Part shown: positions 6,043-8,914 of the stretch, one piece after another | Layout of the letters: every line of letters begins with the position of its first letter | Numbering within the stretch: the stretch's first letter is position 1 | Source: Chitinophagaceae bacterium UBA4412 | GTDB lineage: Bacteria > Bacteroidota > Bacteroidia > Chitinophagales > Chitinophagaceae | Assembly: GCA_002400445.1 (NCBI GenBank) | Contig: DGQO01000028.1 | Location: 26,942 to 35,855 of the forward strand | Length of the DNA stretch: 8,914 bases | Reading direction: 5' to 3' | Position numbers and translations under genes: made by a program | The notes under the pieces: model-generated | Database searches by the model: none | The model's input: only the letters and a program-made list of their open reading frames with translations | Told to the model about the DNA's origin: nothing

Positions 6043-6072
6043 CAAAGGTAACTAAATACAGCAAAAAAACAA
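6043..6072 (-). promoter_or_regulatory. Promoter of the rpmI-rplT operon
   Basis: TTG (minus 6072-6070), 19-base spacer and TACCTTTG (6050-6043) form a full match to the Bacteroidota promoter consensus. Start near 6036 gives a leader of about 104 bases before rpmI, long compared with the 16-36 bases estimated elsewhere in the window. Confidence 0.75.
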
Positions 6073-6128
6073 GGGCAAGGCAAATTAAATGGAAGCAGGC
6101 CCGGCGCAGATGCCTGTAACTGAACCCG

Positions 6129-6146
6129 CTTGCTGTGCAAAGCAAG
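6129..6146. repeat. Short inverted repeat upstream of the symporter gene
   Basis: CTTGCT (6129-6134) and AGCAAG (6141-6146) form a perfect six-base inverted repeat with a six-base spacer, about 60 bases before the symporter ATG and about 80 bases upstream of the rpmI transcription start. It could be an operator for a dimeric regulator, but it is short enough to arise by chance. Confidence 0.25.
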
Positions 6147-6206
6147 TATAAAACGACTGCCCAGCCAAATGATAAAACATTATATTGCGAACCAATTAAT
6201 TGCTTC

Positions 6207-7472
6207 ATGGAAATTGCAAATACCCCTCCCAAAAAGAGTCGGCTCACCCTCTGGATTGTTGTTGCGATGGTACTTGGCATTATAGCCGGCTATATCGTAC
6301 ATGAACATTACCCGGATGGCTCCCGGAACACATTTGCCAGCAATATTAACCTGCTCACGACGGTTTTTTTGCGCCTGGTACAAATGATTATTGCCCCAAT
6401 TGTGTTTTCCACGCTGGTGGTAGGCATTGCTAAGCTGGGTGATATGAAAACCGTAGGTCGTGTGGGTGGCAAAGCCATGCTCTGGTTTGTGAGTGCATCA
6501 CTCGTTTCCCTCTCCCTCGGCTTAGTATTAGTAAACCTGCTCAAACCCGGAGTGGGTGCAGATATTTCTCACACAGATATGGCTTCGGTAAATGACCTGC
6601 TGGAAAAATCCAAAGGCTTTTCCTTAAAGAATTTTGTGGAGCATGTGGTTCCTAAAAGTGTGGTAGAAGCTATGGCAACCAACGAAATTTTGCAGTTGGT
6701 GGTGTTTTCCATTTTCTTTGGCATTGCACTCACCGCCGTGGGCAAAATAGGCGAACCTCTAGTGAGAGCATTGGACTCCCTGGCACATGTTACCTTAAAG
6801 ATGGTAACCTATGTAATGTACTTGGCGCCCGTAGGTGTATTTGGTGCAATGGCTGCGGCAATTGCTAAGAATGGTTTGAAAGTTCTGGCCACTTTTGGCT
6901 TTTATATTGGTGATTTTTATCTCGGTTTGTTATTGCTTTGGCTCATTCTCCTTTTTGTGGGCTACCTCATTCTTAAGCAGCGCCTGCGCATCCTTTTACG
7001 TCGTATCGCTTCACCCATGTCTATTGCATTTAGTACGGCAAGCAGTGAAGCTGTGTATCCAAAACTGGTGGAAGAAATGGAGCGCTTTGGCTGCAATAAC
7101 AAAATTGTAAGTTTTGTATTACCCCTTGGGTATTCTTTTAACCTGGACGGCAGCATGATGTACATGACCTTTGCCAGTATGTTTATCGCACAGGCTTATA
7201 ATATCACTTCCATCACAGGCGATCTCACACAGCAGATTATTATGCTGCTGGTTTTCCTTATCACCAGTAAAGGTATTGCTGGGGTGCCACGAGCATCCCT
7301 GGTGGTGGTGCTGGCCACCGGAGCAATGTTCGGCATTCCGCCAGAAGGCGTGGGTCTTATACTGGCTATCGATGTGTTTTGCGATATGGGCCGCACAATG
7401 ACAAACGTGCTGGGCAACGCCCTGGCTACCGCTGCGGTAAGTAAATGGGAAGGTCAACTTGAGCATGGCTAG
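6207..7472 (+). CDS. Dicarboxylate/acidic amino acid:cation symporter (DAACS family, GltP/DctA-like)
   Basis: This inner-membrane elevator-type transporter carries glutamate, aspartate or C4-dicarboxylates into the cell with H+ or Na+. The 421-residue length is typical. Hydrophobic segments begin at [18 protein letters not shown] (14-31). The substrate-site landmarks are all present: [11 protein letters not shown] (275-285, re-entrant hairpin 1 serine motif), NLDGSMMY (312-319, TM7), [10 protein letters not shown] (355-364, hairpin 2), and TM8 with Asp389, Asp393, Arg396, Thr397 and Asn400 in [13 protein letters not shown]. In GltPh-type carriers the arginine equivalent to Arg396 binds the side-chain carboxylate, so an acidic substrate is favoured; glutamate, aspartate and dicarboxylates cannot be separated by eye. 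The ATG at 6207 is preferred to an upstream GTG at 6135 because the family N-terminus follows it. It is a single gene, divergent from rpmI-rplT and convergent with the methyltransferase gene. Confidence 0.95.
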   Translation: MEIANTPPKKSRLTLWIVVAMVLGIIAGYIVHEHYPDGSRNTFASNINLLTTVFLRLVQMIIAPIVFSTLVVGIAKLGDMKTVGRVGGKAMLWFVSASLVSLSLGLVLVNLLKPGVGADISHTDMASVNDLLEKSKGFSLKNFVEHVVPKSVVEAMATNEILQLVVFSIFFGIALTAVGKIGEPLVRALDSLAHVTLKMVTYVMYLAPVGVFGAMAAAIAKNGLKVLATFGFYIGDFYLGLLLLWLILLFVGYLILKQRLRILLRRIASPMSIAFSTASSEAVYPKLVEEMERFGCNNKIVSFVLPLGYSFNLDGSMMYMTFASMFIAQAYNITSITGDLTQQIIMLLVFLITSKGIAGVPRASLVVVLATGAMFGIPPEGVGLILAIDVFCDMGRTMTNVLGNALATAAVSKWEGQLEHG

Positions 7473-7497
7473 CCTTTTTGCCAGCTCTCAACTTTTT
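7461..7497 (+). terminator. Probable terminator of the symporter gene, overlapping its stop codon
   Basis: GAGC-A-TGGC (7461-7469) pairs with GCCAGCTC (7480-7487) with one bulged A. The stop codon TAG (7470-7472) is the start of the ten-base loop. TCAAC separates the stem from five Ts (7493-7497), so it is imperfect. The opposite strand has no T tract, so it would serve only the plus-strand gene. Confidence 0.45.
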
Positions 7498-7509
7498 AAT
7501 AAATTCCGG

Positions 7510-8298
7510 TCAGGCAGACTTAAAGGGGAGAATTTTATGTAGTGCCGCCTGGTTTGCAGGATGTACAAAAATGAAATCTACCACGGTTTCCGGGTGGCCA
7601 GCACCGGTATTTTTTAATTTCCCATTGTCAAGATAATATTGATCGTAGCCCAATAATTTAAAAAAAGCTTCTACCACTGCTTTATGTGTACCCCATGTTT
7701 CTACCTGCACAATTGGTTTGTGCTTTTCAAAAACCGGCTTCATTTCAGGTAGTACAAATTCTTCATAACCCTCAATATCGCATTTCACAAAATCAAGGCG
7801 GTCCAGGTCTTTAAACAATTCACTGCCTTTTTTCATGCGGGCTTCAAATTGGAAGCCATAGTCTTGCAAGCTGCCGTGCTCCTCAGCATTGTACACATGC
7901 GGCAGGCCGGTAGAAAGATAAGCCAGGTCTTTAGGTATGATGAGTGTAATATTCTTCTCTTCTGTACCCAGGGCAAAGGGATAAATAGTTACATTTTTCT
8001 TATCGCCCAGGCGCCATTGTAAAATTTCATTAAACGGTATTACCGGCTCCACGCAATAGAGCTTGCCGCCGGGGCCCACCCACTGCTGAAAAAGATTAGC
8101 ATAGTAGCCCAGGTTTGCGCCAAGATCTGCAACAGTGTCGCCCGGCTTTACCAGGTTTTTTGCAAAATAATGGTATCGGTAGCTTGCGTTATTTTTAAGC
8201 AGTCCTGCGTTATACAGCGCAAGAAAAGAACTGTTTAAAACTTTTAAATAATTGTGTTGTGATAAACTCTTGTACAGAATTTTATTGAGGATGCCCAT
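7510..8298 (-). CDS. FkbM-family SAM-dependent methyltransferase
   Basis: The 262-residue protein has the class I methyltransferase fold of the FkbM (Methyltransf_21) family, which usually methylates hydroxyls on sugars, polyketides or glycolipids. Motif I is VADLGANLGYYA (56-67), with the acidic SAM-ribose contact in YCVEP (81-85) after the second strand. The family hallmark DFVKCDIEGYEEFVLPEM lies at 169-186 and the post-motif strand IVQVETWG at 196-203. The start at 8298 (MGILNKILYKSL) is chosen over a TTG at 8325, which falls inside a likely promoter box. It lies 47 bases downstream of the DUF1003 gene in the same direction and converges with the symporter gene across 37 bases. No glycosyltransferase or biosynthetic neighbours are present to suggest a substrate. 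Confidence 0.9.
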   Translation of the reverse strand: MGILNKILYKSLSQHNYLKVLNSSFLALYNAGLLKNNASYRYHYFAKNLVKPGDTVADLGANLGYYANLFQQWVGPGGKLYCVEPVIPFNEILQWRLGDKKNVTIYPFALGTEEKNITLIIPKDLAYLSTGLPHVYNAEEHGSLQDYGFQFEARMKKGSELFKDLDRLDFVKCDIEGYEEFVLPEMKPVFEKHKPIVQVETWGTHKAVVEAFFKLLGYDQYYLDNGKLKNTGAGHPETVVDFIFVHPANQAALHKILPFKSA

Positions 8299-8322
8299 GA
8301 ATGTTAAATGAGTTTGAGGCTG

Positions 8323-8330
8323 CAAATGTA
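8323..8330 (-). promoter_or_regulatory. Candidate -7 box of the methyltransferase gene
   Basis: The minus strand reads TACATTTG, a perfect TAnnTTTG, 24 bases before the ATG at 8298. There is no TTG at the right distance upstream, so it may be a weak or internal promoter between the DUF1003 and methyltransferase genes. Confidence 0.4.
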
Positions 8331-8345
8331 TAGCAAACTGCTCAG

Positions 8346-8909
8346 CTACGGTTTAGGTGGTTCGATGTGCAGGGCATCGATTTTCCTGGAAAGCCGCTCC
8401 AGCAATTCCAGTTGTTTTGCCTGGCTGTTAAAGAGCGCCTTCAATTGATCCTGCTCCAGCAAATCCATTTTTTGATGCAGGCTCCTGATCTGCATCTCCG
8501 CTTTCATATTAATGAGATAATCATTTTCATTTTGCTTTCGGTCTTTCTCCTCCTGCCGGTTTTGGCTCATCATGATAACGGGTGCCTGCAATGCGGCGAT
8601 GCAGGATAATACCAGGTTCATTAAAATATAAGGATAAGGATCAAATCGCCATCCCATCAGCGCCATGCTATTGAATGCAATCCAGATCAAAAGAATTACT
8701 AAAAATATGATGATGAATTTCCAACTGCCGCCAAAGCGTGCCACTCTATCTGATATCTTTTGTCCTGTAGAAAGTTGCTCAAGCGGGGGATGCAACAGGT
8801 TTTCGATGATCAGCTTTTCTTCGGTTATACTTTGCTGCACAATCGCCTGCAGTTTATCTATAAGAGCAGACTCATCCTTCATCAATTTATGCGCTTCAGT
8901 TACTTTCAT
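8346..8909 (-). CDS. DUF1003 domain membrane protein
   Basis: The 187-residue protein carries the DUF1003 signature, whose function is not known. The sequence SDRVARFGGSWKFI (53-66) leads into a first membrane helix (about 65-82). FDPYPYILMNLVLS (89-102) begins a second helix (about 92-115), which ends in the highly conserved APVIMMSQNRQEEKDR (109-124). Residues 125-180 are charged and have coiled-coil spacing (LHQKMDLLEQDQLKALF to LLERLSRKIDAL), so a cytosolic helical tail is likely. The N-terminal 50 residues are helical and polar. The ATG at 8909 lies five bases from the window edge; an earlier in-frame start beyond the edge cannot be excluded, although the length fits. The promoter would be outside the window. 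Same direction as, and possibly co-transcribed with, the FkbM-family gene. Confidence 0.9.
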   Translation of the reverse strand: MKVTEAHKLMKDESALIDKLQAIVQQSITEEKLIIENLLHPPLEQLSTGQKISDRVARFGGSWKFIIIFLVILLIWIAFNSMALMGWRFDPYPYILMNLVLSCIAALQAPVIMMSQNRQEEKDRKQNENDYLINMKAEMQIRSLHQKMDLLEQDQLKALFNSQAKQLELLERLSRKIDALHIEPPKP

Positions 8910-8914
8910 ACTCA

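Noticed and set aside
5933..6280. An in-frame open extension of rpmI by 116 codons, including hydrophobic stretches, which would give a 181-residue fusion.
   Set aside because: It covers the operon promoter and leader and overlaps the start of the divergent symporter gene. The ATG at 5932 gives the exact L35 N-terminus.
7119..7466. A minus-strand open frame of 115 codons inside the symporter gene.
   Set aside because: Its residues are His/Cys/Gln-rich, as expected from reading a membrane-protein gene backwards, and it has no promoter or family resemblance.
1..8914. CRISPR arrays, insertion sequences, tRNA or rRNA genes, phage or defence genes.
   Set aside because: No regularly spaced repeats, transposase motifs, cloverleaf sequences or defence-type domains were seen on either strand. 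Every long frame is explained by the genes listed.

Overview
The window looks like ordinary chromosome of a Bacteroidota bacterium, most likely a Chitinophagaceae relative. Four things suggest this. Several genes are preceded by the Bacteroidota-type promoter (TTG, about 19 bases, then TAnnTTTG). Starts have A-rich leaders rather than Shine-Dalgarno sites. The PLP decarboxylase is of the roughly 470-residue type I know from this phylum. The Lgt is a long form with FYG at the active-site loop. The genus is inference only. I see no mobile element, CRISPR array, tRNA or rRNA.

Layout. 1-581 (-): 5' part of lgt (lipoprotein maturation), running off the left edge. 688-1104 (-): BrxA/BrxB-family bacilliredoxin with a clear promoter and terminator. 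1342-1785 (+): Hsp20 small heat-shock protein, divergent from the bacilliredoxin and closed by a terminator. 1786-2114: the only gene-free stretch over 300 bases. 2115-3371 (+): secreted protein of unknown function. 3453-3785 (+): small putative lipoprotein whose stop codon directly abuts that of the next gene. 3786-5219 (-): PLP-dependent decarboxylase of the alanine-racemase fold, annotated in this phylum as arginine decarboxylase. 5342-5686 and 5735-5932 (-): rplT and rpmI, with their own promoter, a leader of about 100 nt holding two hairpins, and a strong terminator; infC is not next to them. 6207-7472 (+): dicarboxylate/acidic amino acid:cation symporter, divergent from rpmI. 7510-8298 (-): FkbM-family methyltransferase. 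8346-8909 (-): DUF1003 membrane protein.

The genes do not form one pathway. They are short independent units: envelope and lipoprotein functions (lgt, lipoprotein, secreted protein, DUF1003 protein), stress and redox functions (bacilliredoxin, Hsp20), translation (L35, L20), polyamine or amino-acid metabolism (decarboxylase, symporter) and a methyltransferase. No convincing new multi-gene system is visible. The points most worth checking are the two-hairpin leader of the infC-less rpmI-rplT operon, the histidine-to-tyrosine change in Lgt, the active-site substitution in the decarboxylase, the two uncharacterised exported proteins, and the zero-gap convergent gene pair.
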